From Narthecium ossifragum (Eukaryota > Streptophyta > Magnoliopsida > Dioscoreales > Nartheciaceae): DNA of 64,000 nt. The notes beneath the pieces are model-generated. The model was not told the DNA's origin. It ran no database searches and saw nothing but the letters and a program-made list of their open reading frames with translations. Made by a program: the position numbers and the translations under genes. Each line of letters opens with the position of its first letter. The first letter of the stretch is position 1. The stretch spans positions 4,199,869-4,263,868 of the forward strand of contig OY986967.1 of the NCBI GenBank assembly GCA_963920575.1, in the 5' to 3' direction. Positions 33,851 to 46,352 of this stretch are shown piece by piece.

Positions 33851-34539
33851 TCCTATTAAGATGCTGTGTATCACCCATGTTTGCAATTAGTGTGGTGTAA
33901 TCCTGTTTGATTAGTGTGGTGTAATTCTATTGTCTTGCAATCAAACATTCCATTCTTTTCAATCAAACATTGACTCCTGTTTTACAAACACATGATGTTT
34001 CACAAAATTCACAAGCACTTGATGTTTCACAAAATTTACAAGCACCCAATCCTTCAAAGCATTCCATTCACATGAGTGGAAACTAATTGAATCCACATGA
34101 GTACAAACAATTCACATTCACATAAAACAGCATATAACATGACATGATGTTTCACAAAAATTTACAAGCACCTCATGTTTCACAAAAATTTACAAGCACA
34201 TGATGTTTCACAACATTCCATTCACATGAGTGGAAACTAATTGAATCCACATGAGTACAAATAATTCCCATTCACATGTGGGCAGCTGACAAAAAATTAC
34301 AGAGTTTTACATCTTCCATATTCCATAACCATAACTAAATGTTTACAGTTTAACATAAAAACAAGGACATAGATTCACATCTTCAATCTCTCTTATCCTC
34401 TCCCTTGTTGACCCTAATGAGAGTTTGAACCTTCAGTGTAGGCTGGAGGTGGCTGTTGGGATCCAAGCAGCTGGGTTGGCTGGGTAATAGTAAACTGCAA
34501 TTCCATACATGATTGTTAGACCAGTTTATACTAATTACA
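33851..34539. other. MULE interior, convergent 3' region
   Basis: Between the two convergent ORFs. It contains several diverged repeats of 'GATGTTTCACAAAATTTACAAGCAC' type and of 'CATTCACATGAGTGGAAACTAATTG' type (34060-34270). No gene. Confidence 0.6.
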
Positions 34540-36538
34540 TTACAGACATCTAATGCCAATGAAACTTGAAAAGTTATTCAAATTTACACTATCAGGTGGA
34601 GTACTGCTGGGTGAAGGTCTTGGAGGAATAAACAATGTTGGCCTTGTTGCTTTTCCTTTCCATGGAGGTATCCATGCAGCTGGAGCCCTGCTAGCCTCTT
34701 CTCCTCTCCTAGCTGAAGCACCACCACCTCTCCCAACTCCTATTCTAACACCACCACATCTACCAGATCCAACCCCTCTTCCAACTCCTATTCTAACACC
34801 ACCACATCTACCAGATCCAACTCCTCTCCCAACTCCTCTGCTAACACCACCACCTCTCCCACTACCAACCATGTCACTACTTGCTGTTGCTGAAGCATTA
34901 GTGGCTAGAACATTACCTTCTGAAGATGACCTGGGGTTAGGTTTAGGACATGGAGGCTTCTTGCAGCCTCTTTTGTTATGCCCCCATTCCCAACAATTCC
35001 TATATCTAACAGATGTATTCCTCCTCTTGAGTTTTGCACTGCTCTGGGGCTCATCAAACTGTCTTTTTCTGAGTTTTTTAGGTCTACCAGGCTGCCTCCT
35101 GTAGGAAGGTGGTAGTATGCGATCACCAGCTGCCTTTGCCCACAACATAGGACCATTCACAGGTCTAACCCATCTACTATAGTAATTGATTAATTTTTCC
35201 TTGCTATAACAAACATCTACAAAATCTTCAACATTTAACCTGTCATGGAATATGCAAGTGATGGCATTTGGGCAAGGAAGTCCAAAAACATTCCACAGAT
35301 TGCAGCTGCAAGACTTGGCCTCTAGGTCAACTATGAATTTTTCATGTGGGCTTGAAACTTCAAACTCAGTCCCTCCAGACCAGTCAGATTTCCACTTCCT
35401 TGCCTCCCTTTTCAACAACTCCAACTTCTGAATATTTGGCCCTAATGTTCCTTCAATGCCATTTACCAATTGCCTCTTCTCTCTCAGCTTTGCCATCAAC
35501 TGCAACCTGATGTCCTCAAACAAGCTGATAATGGGCTTCTCCCTAGCACTCATGATCATGGAGTTGAATGACTCAGCATTGTTGTTCGTATGCATGTCAC
35601 ACTTTGGGAAGGTACTGTAGGCATGTCTACACCAATACCTGGGCTCTAATCTACTTAGGTAAACAAATGCTTCTTCGCTGCTCTGCCTGATCTGGTTCAT
35701 GTGGTATTCAAATTTAGGGCTGGTTGTGACTCTTACAGCTTTAAAAAACAAATCTTTGAGTTTCAAGCCTCTGAAAGCTTTGATAAAGTTCTGGTACATA
35801 TGCGTAACACAGAATCTGTGTTCATAGCCTGGCAAAGAGGCTTCAATTGCAGGAATAAGTTCCTTACAAAAAAGACAAACATCAGCTGATACTCAAACAT
35901 AAAGACCAATAACCAGCTGATAAAAAATAGTTAAATAGCACATTGACAAAAAATAGTTAACATACTGCAACAACATAGTTAAACAAATCCATGCATTGAC
36001 AAACCATCATTCATACCTTTTGTTTGTTTGTTATGACAGTCCATCTAGAACCATTGACAAACCCTATGTCATCAGCTAGCAGCTCCAAAAACCATGTCCA
36101 GGCATTCTTGTCTTCAATCTCCACAGCAGCAAATGCAAGGGGGAATATCTGGTCATTACCATCCACACCCACAGCCGCAAGCAGCTGCCCACCATATGGC
36201 CCCTTCAAGTGACAACCATCTAATCCTATCACTGGTCTACAGCCAGTCCTGAACCCCACCTTACATGCGTGTAAACACATGTACATCCTCGTGAAAAAAC
36301 AACTACCATCAAGTCCCCTTTGTGTTGCCAGCTTACAAGTGCTCCCAGGGTTAATTCTAAGTATCTCCTGACAGTAGTCTCTAAGCTGATTATATTGTTC
36401 AGCCCAATCTCCCTCTAAGAACTCCTTGGCCCTGCCTCTGGCTCTATATGCCTTGATTCTGCTGATATTTACAGCACAATTCATTTTGACCTTCTCTAGA
36501 AAACCGCCAATGGCCATGTCTGGGTTCAGTCTAACCTC

Positions 36539-36950
36539 ATCTTGATATTTCCTAGCCAGCCAACCAACCTTCACAAACATGTTGGTGTGTGATCTAACAC
36601 ATGTGTTTATTGTTGAGTGTCTTTACTTGAAATGTGTCTGACCTCTGAACTAATGATGCATGTGCCCTCCATAGACATTTCCCTTCGTCACATATAACTG
36701 TCACTCTGTTCTTTTCTTGCTTCGTGAACTCTAGAGGATGGCCCATCTTGATATTTCCTAGCCAGCCAACCAAACTTCACAAACATGTTGGTGTGTGATC
36801 TAACACATGTGTTTATTGTTGAGTGTCTTTACTTGAAATGTGTCTGACCTCTGAACTAATGATGCATGTGCCCTCCATAGACATTTCCCTTCGTCACATA
36901 TAACTGTCACTCTGTTCTTTTCTTGCTTCGTGAACTCTAGAGGATGGCCA
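36539..36950 (-). repeat. 206-bp tandem duplication inside the MURA gene
   Basis: The copies at about 36539-36744 and 36745-36950 are nearly identical and run head to tail. They duplicate the codons for the end of the DNA-binding domain and the following linker, so the duplication disrupts the transposase. It directly abuts the Cassandra insertion. Confidence 0.92.
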
Positions 36951-36951
36951 C

Positions 36952-37929
36952 TGTAACGCCCCGGCCCTCCACTGGGCCCCGGCCCCGGGCTCCCGGTCCG
37001 ACCAGGATCCACCCGATGGCCCCACCCGACACAATATTGTCCGCTTTTGGCTCACCGCAGAAATCTGGGAAAACTTCCCAGTAGGTCACCCATCCCGGGA
37101 CCGCTCCAAGGCAAGCACGCTTAACCTTGGAGTTTTCTGACGGATCACTGCCAGCACGGCTTTAAAACACGTTGTATTCATTAAGGGCTTACTATATACT
37201 TATATCGAACCCCGGACCATACCCAGGCGTTGTGGGATTGCTTACCCGGCTACACGACTCAGCCCCGCCCTCCAGGCGCAGGCATCTTGTCCCACGGTAG
37301 ACCCAGCGGGCCTCACAATCCACCCCCTTGGAGGCCCAGCGTCCTCGCTGGCACAATTTTCGGCTGAGAACCGGCTCTGATACCATACTGTAACGCCCCG
37401 GCCCTCCACTGGGCCCCGGCCTCGCGGGCTCCCGGTCCAACCAGCTGGGAAAACTTCCCAGTATACCCGGCTACCCGACTCAGCCCCGCCCTCCAGGCGC
37501 AGGCATCTTGTCCCACGGTAGACCCAGCGGGCCTCACAATCCACCCCCTTGGAGGCCCTGTCCTCGCTCAACTTCCGCGGGCTCCCGGTCCGACCAGGAT
37601 CCACCCGAGGGCCCCACCCGACACAATATTGTCCGCTTTTGGCTCGCCGCAGCCGATCGATCGATAAACCCACCGATCGATCGGACTTCCCGGGAGGTCA
37701 CCCCTCCCAAACCTACTCCAGCCTAAGCACGCTTAACACTGGAGTTGTTTTGCGGTTCAATGCTATCACGGCTTTAAAACGTGTTGTATCTATTAAGGGC
37801 TTACTATATACTTATATCGAACCCCGGACCATGCCCAGGCGTTGTGGGATTGCTTACCCGGCTACCCGACTCAGCCCCGCCCTCCAGGCGCAAGCATCTT
37901 GTCCCACGGTAGACCCAGCGGGCCTCACA
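36952..37929 (-). mobile_element. Rearranged Cassandra TRIM with three LTR copies, TSD GCCAC
   Basis: GCCAC flanks the element at 36947-36951 and 37930-37934. From left to right on the plus strand: LTR A 36952-37317 (full), internal 37318-37388 with the complement of the PBS (37374-37385), LTR B 37389-37538 (lacking the 5S module), an internal remnant to about 37571, and LTR C to 37929 (lacking its outer end and with an extra GATCGATCGAT-bearing stretch near 37654-37680). Such extra copies suggest LTR recombination between elements. The 5S module in LTR A (37069-37170) is well conserved; that of LTR C (about 37690-37785) is diverged. ORFs within are not genes. Confidence 0.92.
37069..37170 (-). 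promoter_or_regulatory. 5S rRNA-derived Pol III module, Cassandra LTR A (minus)
   Basis: The minus strand reads AAGGTTAAGCGTGCTTG and GGGATGGGTGACCTACTGGG, the same A-box and intermediate-element arrangement as in the copy at 9149-9250. Confidence 0.85.
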
Positions 37930-39690
37930 GCCACCCTTAACGGAGTAGTCTTTCACAGCATTCTTGAAGTCCTGTGATGTGGCAAATAGCATCCCAACTG
38001 CAAAAGGGCAGTCAGTGGATTCATTTCTGCCTTCTCTGTAAATTGGGTAACGGGGCCTTTGTTCTTCATCTGAGTCATCAGGGAGACTCAATTGATCATC
38101 ACCTGGTATCCCATCTGACACATAACCTCTAGACTCCACATCATCTACATCTTGCCCTCCCATGAAGTTCCAGCTTCACCACCAAAGTCAAGCACAGTGG
38201 TCTGGAAAGCCTCTGTTAATGCCTCATATAGGAGGTCATCATCTTCACTATCACTAACCCCCACTGGCTCATACAAACTGCTATCTGAGGACTCAGCAAT
38301 GGCTTCATTACTGCCCATAACATCTTTGCCCCTCCTCCTCAGCCTATATTGATGCACAACATCCTCTATATGGTGATGAACCTCTTCTTGATGCACAACA
38401 TCCTCATCCTGGTGCTCAGCCTCCTCTACATGCCTATGAATCTCTTCTTGATGCACAACAACCTCTTCCTGGTGCTCAGCTGCCTCTTCTTCATTCTGTG
38501 GGGCATTTTGGACCAGCTCTTCATCAAGCACCACCACCACCTCCTCTTCTTCCACTACATGACCAGTAACTGCAAGTATTTCCTCAGGTACATTTACATT
38601 ATGCTCAACATAGACATCTAGAAACCCAGCCTTTAGCCCCACATCTCCCATTTCAACTGTCTGCTTATCAGTCATCAGTTCATTCAAATTGTCCTGTGTC
38701 AATTCAGTGTTTGGGGTCAAGAACCACATCTTCTTATAGCTGGGGTAGCCTACATCTTCCAGAATCTCTTCAATGTCCATAATCCCTGTAGTGTCAGGGT
38801 CAACATTATCAACAAACTGCACTTCACCACCCACATATGTTAGTGGAGGTCCATTCTCAAAATGCCCCCCATGGTGTAATCTTAATGAGAACATCCTGAC
38901 AAGAGAATGCAATTTGGTTGTAAGAATAAAATAATAGGCTAGCCTTGCACTTATCAGTAACAGCGCATGGCAGTAAAAAATGAACAAGGCATGGGACCAC
39001 ATATCAGTTGTCTGTTATTGCAAAATCTGGGATCACATATGCTATGCCATTTGAGTACATGCCATTTAAGTACAACAAGCTTAAATAACACAACACAGTT
39101 AAATAGAACAACACATTAATTACGATTGAGGAACCAATTTGGACATGTATTCAGAGTATAAAGGTGCTCCAATTTTAACATATATCCGGTGTATAAAGAG
39201 TTCCAATTTTGGCATGATACCTACTAGCAATAGGAATTAAACAAACCTTGAACTTGGACCTAAGGTCACGGTTAGGGCAGGGATTAAACAAAGTATCATT
39301 GTGATTAAACAAAGCATCACTTGGACCACAAACTAAGATCACGGTTAGGGATTAAACAGAGCATCACTGGAACCACAAACCTCCCACTTTTGCCATCAAC
39401 TAGGACCACAAACTAATGTTTTCATCGACAAAACACGACGGCGAGGAGAAGCATGAATTGGGATGAACTGAGACCTACGATCACGAATAGGTAAAATGGG
39501 ATCTTACCTGTCACGCCCCTAGCCTTGAAGCTCCAGCTTTGTGTGATGGATGATCGGATTTCCCTCCGGTCGTCATCAATCCCCAAACCCTAGATAAGTT
39601 TGGGAGCGATATAGTTAACGTGACCAGTTTTCCGTTAACTTCAATAACGTCGTCTTTGTCATGGTTTTCAAATGAATAATTTTATAAACG

Positions 39691-39828
39691 GGAAATGATT
39701 TGTGCACATGGATGTGCACCATGTGCACAAATCATTACCATTAGATTGAATCGGGCACACATCCCGATTCAATCCAACGAACAGTGTTGGTGCACATGAT
39801 GCACATCCATGTGCACCAATCACTACTC
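39691..39828. repeat. Foldback MITE near the MULE right end
   Basis: The ends AATGATTTGTGCACATGG and, inverted, GTGATTGGTGCACATGG match well. Inside are two further perfect palindromic pairs: AATGATTTGTGCACATGG with its complement (39694-39736) and GATTGAATCGGG with its complement (39753-39779). No coding capacity. Confidence 0.7.
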
Positions 39829-39931
39829 TTTGTAAATATAAAATCTGAAATGACTAGTTTTGAAATACAAGGTTTAAACTGAAAAACCCTGAAACTAGAA
39901 GAGACCAAAATGATTTTTATCCTCTATTTTT

Positions 39932-40316
39932 CTTACACAAAAACAGCCATATTAGCCATCAACCAAACATCCAAAGTTTCTGACCATGAAAACATGGAAC
40001 CCATGCCAAGAGTGCAACGTAGATCATGCACACACTTCCATATGTCAAAAATTGGCAATTTCCTTGAATTGTTCCTTATTCAACAACATAATGTACCTCA
40101 AGGTGATCTCATACAAGCAGTTACATGCAAATCAGGCATATGCCGTAAATACAGATCAATACGTAAATGATCATACACACAAAATGACATGAGATGTGAT
40201 TCCCATCAAGACAAAAAAAACGTCCCATGGCTGAGAGAGCGAAGGATCACAAACGTTATGAGCAGTACAACACTGATCTGATTTATTTGCAAGAAGTGTT
40301 TGTCGACTGAAAGTGA
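39932..40316. other. Spacer between the MULE and the OGDH 3' end
   Basis: This presumably includes the OGDH 3'UTR on the minus strand. No other gene was recognised; frames at 39910-40192 run through MULE TIR sequence. Confidence 0.55.
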
Positions 40317-43300
40317 TCAAAAAGGATAGTTAATAGGTTCCCTTTGCATGGCCTTCTGGATGATCTCATTCTGCTCTTGCAAATGAACCGAATAGAAGCC
40401 AGTCGCAGTAGCTGCAGATGGCGCTCTTCCAATGTACTTAATATCTTCCAAAGAACCTCTGTTGAGTGACTTCATGGCAGTCCATAGGCGAGGGTTGATA
40501 TAACTGTATCCCCCCATGTTCATTGGCTCTTCCTGGCACCAAACAATCTCTGCATCTGCAAGAGGCAAAGAAAATTAGACTCAGAAGTCGATTGATACAA
40601 ATCCAACTGGACCCTCTAGGTGTTGCAGGCACAGCAATCCAACAAAATAAGGAGAGATAAATCTAACTTTCGATAATACAAATTTGAATGAATGATGATG
40701 GTTGTTTACAGGTCATGATGACTTCATTGGCCTAAGAAAGCTTATATCTAGAGAAGAGTATGGAGTCAAGCAACCAAGGAGGTTTGCAGATCTTAGCTAA
40801 TTTCCTCTCCGAGTATTTGGACAGGGCCGATAAAGAAATAAAGAGTTATTACAGGTGAGAGCTTTACATAAGGACCGTTGCAACGTAAGAACCAACAGGA
40901 TACCACATGCATTCTGGAAGCAGATATATCTCAATCTAAAAAGTTAAGATGCCATACTGGGATAACGCTTCAACTCTCTCTGAATTAGGTCATATGGGAA
41001 GGGGCAAAGTTGTTCAACTCTACAAATTGCAACATCCTTGCGATCAATTTTCTTCCGCTCATCATCTAGCTCATAATACAGCTGCAAAAGTATTACAGTA
41101 AGATGCCCAAAATTTAGTCAAATGCAAAAAGGAAAGACAACGATTAAACTTTCCGGCTCATTTTAAGGAATCAGATATTGAAGAAGACACTGAATAACAT
41201 CCAAAACATAAAAGCATGTATATACTCCACCTTTCCGGAGCACAGAATCAGACGATTGATACCCTCCTCGAGATCTTTGTGATCATTCTGGTCCTTTATG
41301 AGGCGCTTAAAGCGTGTTCCTTGCTTATCAAATCCTGGGTGGCCTACTACATCATCAAATTCAGATAAATTCGATTTGCAATCCTTGTGGCGAAGTAGGT
41401 TCTTGGGTGACATCACAATAAGAGGCTTCCGGAATTCCCTGTGTATCTATATGCAAATCATACCACGAGTTAGATGAAGCAACTCCAGATATCAATAGCA
41501 TATAACATGTTCCTAACAACTCTAACCTGACGTCGCAGAACATGGAAATAGTTTGCTGGTGTTGTGACATTGACAACTTGCCAATTACACTCCTGAATTT
41601 GTTTCCGCAGTGTTGAATCCATCTCCGGTATAAGATAAGGATTGTCGTCACTCATCTGCAATATGATTTTAAGTGCCTTAAAAATGTACTTCACATGCGA
41701 ACGCTAGATTGGTTCCTTCAACCACTTCTTAACGGATAAAAGCAAATTATAAAGACAACTTTTGCAAACAACCCAATTTAATTCAATGGGAGCTCAGGTC
41801 AATATGTTTAGTTGCTAGTATATTGTTGTTTAATTAAGAAAATTAATCTCAACTTTTATGCAATAAAAGACCAAGAAATTAAGTAGCCATGGTTATGCAA
41901 TTCAGCAGCAATTCCACAGCCTAACAGATGGTTTACACGTAGATACACTAACCTCTCACGGTTTATCTTCTGCTTCAAGTTACAGCTGAAGGGAATTTAC
42001 CTAAATTGAATCAGCTGGCAGAGTTGACTACAACCAAATTACTCTACAGCCCCTATGCAGCACAATTAACAGATACTGCCTGGCATATTGAAAACAAGAA
42101 TGTGAAGAAATAATGGATGGAGCAAAGAGAAACCAGAAACAGGAGCAGGACAAATGCTACAATACCAGCATTTGCAGAATGTGTAACGACAGTCACATGG
42201 TCTAATTAAGTTGATTACAATGAAAGACTGCTCCAATTAAAAACAAAATGTACAAAAAAGAAGCTTCCACATGTTTCTTTCTCAACAAAAACAGTTGAAA
42301 CTTTATATTGCAAAACGCCAGCAATCATATCCAGATGCAACTATTTAAATCGTCAAAAAGCACAATCTACAATTAAATCATCAAAAAGGACAATCTACAA
42401 TTGCCCAAAAACAATATAAATGCCTTTCAGGATGTACAGTTCTGGGGTCAACCATATTCCAATTGGAAAAGACTCAGTCCATGAACCATTTTCTAGCACA
42501 AATGACATTGCCCTCATAAGATGATTATCCAGGTGAAAATAAAACACCAAATATCTATAATCCAAGAACAGAGCATTATAGAGGAGTGATGGATCCTGAA
42601 AACTTTATAAACGAATTTTATAATCTTCAAGAGCTAGCAAGGAAAACCATGCTTTTAAGAACACAATAGCCTCTCACCTCGCAAAAGAATGCATAATGGA
42701 CTTAAAAGATGATAATACTACACCAAGGAAGGAAAATTAGCTTCTAATTGGGTAGGGTATTGTTTAGAAATGGACAGCAGCTTATGAATGAATCCATAAC
42801 GTTGAAAGCATCCTTTTAAATTTGTAAAAATCAGGGGCAAGATATACATATGTCATGAAGAACTGAGGAATTAGTTTACAAAAAATGCATAATGCTTATC
42901 AACGTGCCCTCAATACCTGAAGGAAACGCTCCAATCTTGCACTTGAATGTTCTGGGCCTTGACCATCATAACCATGGGGAAGCAAAACAACAAGCCCAGT
43001 TTGACGAAGCCATTTGGACTCTCCACTACTCAAAAACTGATCAAACATAACTTGAGCACCATTTGAGAAGTCACCGAACTGAGCCTCCCACAGCACGAGC
43101 GAATTAGGATTTTCCATTGAGTAACCCAACTCGAATCCAAGTACAGCAAACTCCGAAAGAGAACTTAAGAAAATTAGAAACAATATGTCAGCCTTTTCCC
43201 ATGGCGATCCAGGAGAAAATTCCAGAGACTAAAGTTGCTTAGCTTTATTAATGCATTTCAGTGAAGCTAGCCAGGAAGTCACGAATTATAAGCACAAAAT

Positions 43301-46300
43301 AATCAAAAAGGACAATTGATTATTTATTAATGTCTTTATATTCAGCACCATGCTTGAAAACAGAGGTTCATAACTGAATCTTTAAGAAAAACAGTCATGA
43401 CAATGTAAGTTATATCCATCGTCCAAAACTCAAGCAACATTTAAAGAAATAGCATCTCAGGAAACAGCTCATGTATCTTCCAATCCAGCAGAAACACATG
43501 GATTACAGTGCGTGCTGCAAGCCTTAAGAAAACTCAGGACAGGGATAAAAGATCACAGCACTAATGATGCAACTAATCACATAACATGCAAGATCAGAGT
43601 GACCCACTTGCTGCAGCTAGACAGACAGAACAGGGAATTGGTATCACTTCCTCAAGTTGAACTTTTTGCAAGCATACCTAGGACTTCATGCACAACCATC
43701 ATTTTTAACCTAAGGCAATCCAAACATCCAAATTCAGCACTTCTACATGCTGCTTTAATACATTGGTAACGTATACTGGTTCCTGAATTCCATGATCAGG
43801 GAACAATGTTAGCATATTTTCAAAAATGGCTCTATATTCCTATTCAAGCACATTGTAGGTGCTCTGGTGAGTCACTTGTGTGCAATATAAAAAAAAACTT
43901 ACAAGCAATCTGCAAAGGAAAATATGAGCATGTCTTTTTTATATAGTATAACAGAGGCCAATCTAAGTGTTACTTGCGAACAAGATGTATAAGCACAAAA
44001 CAACAGCAGGACTTTATAGTGCAAACCTATTGCTGACAGTGAACAACTCCTCATTTTGATTCATGGTTACATGATCAAGAGGACAGTACTGCTCTCCTGT
44101 CTTCTGGTCATGAATGACTGAATGCCGATGACTAAAGGTACCTCTTTCAACATCTTGTCCGCTCAACCGGACATGATTACCTTCAACAAGAAGGGTGGCA
44201 AAGGCAAGTGCCTCCCCAACTGCCCAGTCGATTCCTTCTCCGGTTTCAATCATCTGAGCACGTTGCTCGAAGATCTTCTTGACAGCTCTATGAGGATTGA
44301 ATGTTTCAGGAAGCATTGTAATGGCTTTGCCAACACTTTTAAGTATCTCAGGCTTGACGCTGCATGATATAGAGATTGTTTTCAATTGCGTTGCAGGCAA
44401 GATCGATGTGAGCTGAGAAATGAGATTAAAAGAAAAAGCTCATCTTACCCAGTGTTTCGAATCCGAGAAATTTGCTCAGGAGACTTGAACCCGGTCCAAT
44501 AAGCAGACAGCCAGTCTCTTCTTTTAATACTATAGTCTTTGCTGTTGATGAATTCTTCATTTAGGATAGAATTGACTTTGTTGTGTATTCTCTCAATATC
44601 CTCTTTAGAGACCTGTCCAGATTCTTGAAGTTTCTTCTGGTAGATTTCAATCGCACTTGGGTGATTTCGGATAACCTGTTTAAGCAAAATATACGGGTTA
44701 TTATATTTCAAAACACCTTTTCCAAAAAAAAAAAACAGTATCAAAAGACCACTACCAAAGACTTGGTTAATTCTACAGTCAAAACATTTCATAAGAATAA
44801 TTAGACTGACCTGATACATTTTAGGTTGAGTGAATGAGGGCTCATCTATTTCATTGTGCCCAAATCGACGATAACAAACTATATCAACCACCACGTCCGA
44901 ATGGAATGTCTGGCGCCACTCAGCTGCAAGCTCACAGACATGAACCACCGCTTCCAGATCGTCACCATTAACATGGAAAATGGGAGCATTCAAGGCCTTG
45001 GCAACATCAGTACAGTACTGTGAAGACCTCCCAGCACTTGGATCAGTTGTGAATGCAACCTGATTGTTCACCACAATGTGGATTGTCCCACCAGTTGTGT
45101 AGTTGGGAAGGGCGCTAAGATGCAGCGTTTCATAAACCACACCCTGCCCTGCAAAACTTCCATCTCCATGGATCAACACTCCCAAATTCTTTGTCCTATC
45201 AGCATCGCTGGAGTAGAACTGTTTCGCCCGAGTCTTCCCAACCACAACTGGATCCACAGCTTCCAAATGACTCGGATTTGCAACCAATGATAGATGGATC
45301 CTCTTGCCACCCCTAGTAGGCCTATCATAAGAAGTACCCAAATGATATTTCACATCTCCGGTTCCAGTATACAACCCAACTTCCCCATCCACGGGCTTCG
45401 TCCCACCACTGAATTCGCTGAAGATCTGGGCCAATGGCTTCCTAACAACGTTACCCAACACGTTCAGCCTCCCTCTATGAGACATTCCAATCACAATGCT
45501 CTCGACCCCAAGATCAGCAGCTCTATCGAACATCTCCTTCATCCCAGGAATCAACGTCTCCCCGCCTTCAAGACCAAACCTCTTAGCTGCTGTCCACTTT
45601 GTTGCCAAGAAATTCTCAAACTGGGTACTCCAAATAAGCCTATCAAGCATTACCTCTTGCCTCTCCTCATCATACATCCGAGGCTTCACGGTCTCAATCC
45701 TATCTCTTAACCAGTTACATTTCTCACGATCTGGAATGTGCATGTACTCATAACCAATGCTCCCACAGTAAGCCTGCTCGAGCCGGTTGAGAATAGCTCT
45801 GAGAGTTTGGACAGGACGGTTTTCTGACAAGAACCCCGCCATCCTCCACACTCCAAGAAAGAACTCTCTATCAAGATCAGCCTCAGAGAACCCATACAAA
45901 GCCAGGTCGAGGTCCTCGGGGATTTCGCGCTTTTCAAGGCTCAAAGGGTCCAATTTGGCCTTCATGTGCCCATTGACCTGGTAAGCTCGAACAAGTAGAA
46001 GAAGACGCATGCTCTCCTGGATGGTCTGACCAGAGATGCCAGGGGAGGTTGCAGCTTGGCCGACGAAGTTGCGAAAGAAGTTGTCCCATGACTCGTCCAC
46101 GCTACTCGGATCAGCTTCCCATGCGCGTTGGAGCTCTTCGAGATAGACGCTGCTCGTCCCGTCCAAGAAGCTATCCGTGAGACGCGAGAGCGGCACAGCC
46201 CGGGGCACCGGAGCGGCACGTGGGCGGTAGGTCGTAGTGTGGAAGCATCGGGTGGGGATGGAATTGGCGCGGGCGATGTGGTGGGGGGCCCGGGCAAGGT

Positions 46301-46352
46301 TTCGCCGGATAGCTAGCCTCGCGACGCTAGACGCGGCTCGGAACCACGCCAT
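40317..46352 (-). CDS. OGDH: 2-oxoglutarate dehydrogenase E1 component, mitochondrial (8 coding exons)
   Basis: E1 of the TCA-cycle 2-oxoglutarate dehydrogenase complex; it decarboxylates 2-oxoglutarate with thiamine diphosphate and passes the succinyl group to E2 lipoate in the mitochondrial matrix. Exons: 44811-46352, 44449-44675, 44027-44359, 42917-43163, 41527-41655, 41231-41446, 40958-41081, 40317-40555; introns are GT-AG; total 3057 nt gives 1018 residues plus TGA, the usual plant length. The Arg/Ala-rich N-terminus with '[11 protein letters not shown]' suits a transit peptide. '[12 protein letters not shown]' lies near residue 290, the ThDP motif runs from 'GDGSFAGQG' (about 395) to '[12 protein letters not shown]' (about 429), and '[20 protein letters not shown]' and '[18 protein letters not shown]' mark the C-terminal half. 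The start is the first ATG in a GC-rich exon; an in-frame ATG 63 nt upstream lies within the 5'UTR intron. No defect seen. Confidence 0.96.

Larger units (their letters stand above)
34540..38894 (-). pseudogene. MURA-type MULE transposase, broken
   Basis: Starts at ATG 38894 after an acceptor; a 5'UTR intron probably runs up to about 39509. The N-terminus ('MFSLRLHHGGHF') is followed by an acidic, His-rich repeat region. A frameshift near 38160 moves the sense to a second frame holding the DNA-binding domain 'PFAVGMLFATSQDFKNAVKDYSVKGG', where the Cassandra cuts in; the domain resumes at 'NRVTVICDEGKCLWRAHAS'. A 206-bp tandem duplication follows. The catalytic part shows 'VIGLDGCHLKGPYGG' (first Asp) and 'NAWTWFLELLADD'; an intron 35863-36016 joins to 'LIPAIEASLPGYEHRFCVTHMYQNF'. 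The SWIM finger is 'CSCNLWNVFGLPCPNA', where Asn stands in place of the expected His. A CCHC-like knuckle ('CWEWGHNKRGC') lacks its first Cys. The C-tail is Gly/Arg-rich with a 48-bp tandem repeat (34740-34840). Not functional. Confidence 0.88.
32833..39922 (-). mobile_element. Mutator-like element with MURA and GRF-finger ORFs, 9-bp TSD TCTATTTTT
   Basis: The TIRs of about 70 bp (32833-32901 and 39854-39922) share GTTTTTCAGTTTAAACC and CCTCTAGTTTTAGGG-type sequence. TSD TCTATTTTT lies at 32824-32832 and 39923-39931. The element holds a transposase (minus, 34540-38894), a short GRF-finger ORF (plus, 33294-33850), a MITE near its right end (39691-39828) and a Cassandra insertion (36952-37929). 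The size matches autonomous plant MULEs, but this copy is broken by a frameshift, a tandem duplication and the Cassandra. Confidence 0.93.

Noticed and set aside
34553..35104. A 183-codon plus-strand ORF with Leu/Pro-rich repeats
   Set aside because: It is the antisense shadow of the Gly/Arg-rich tail of the MURA transposase on the minus strand.
36800..37012. A fusion protein of Cassandra and transposase
   Set aside because: The ORF joins LTR sequence to interrupted MURA codons by chance; the TSD shows that it is an insertion junction.
44445..44810. Continuation of the first OGDH exon frame into exon 2
   Set aside because: The continuous frame runs through a clear GT-AG intron (44676-44810) whose translation has no family match; the spliced model gives the expected length.
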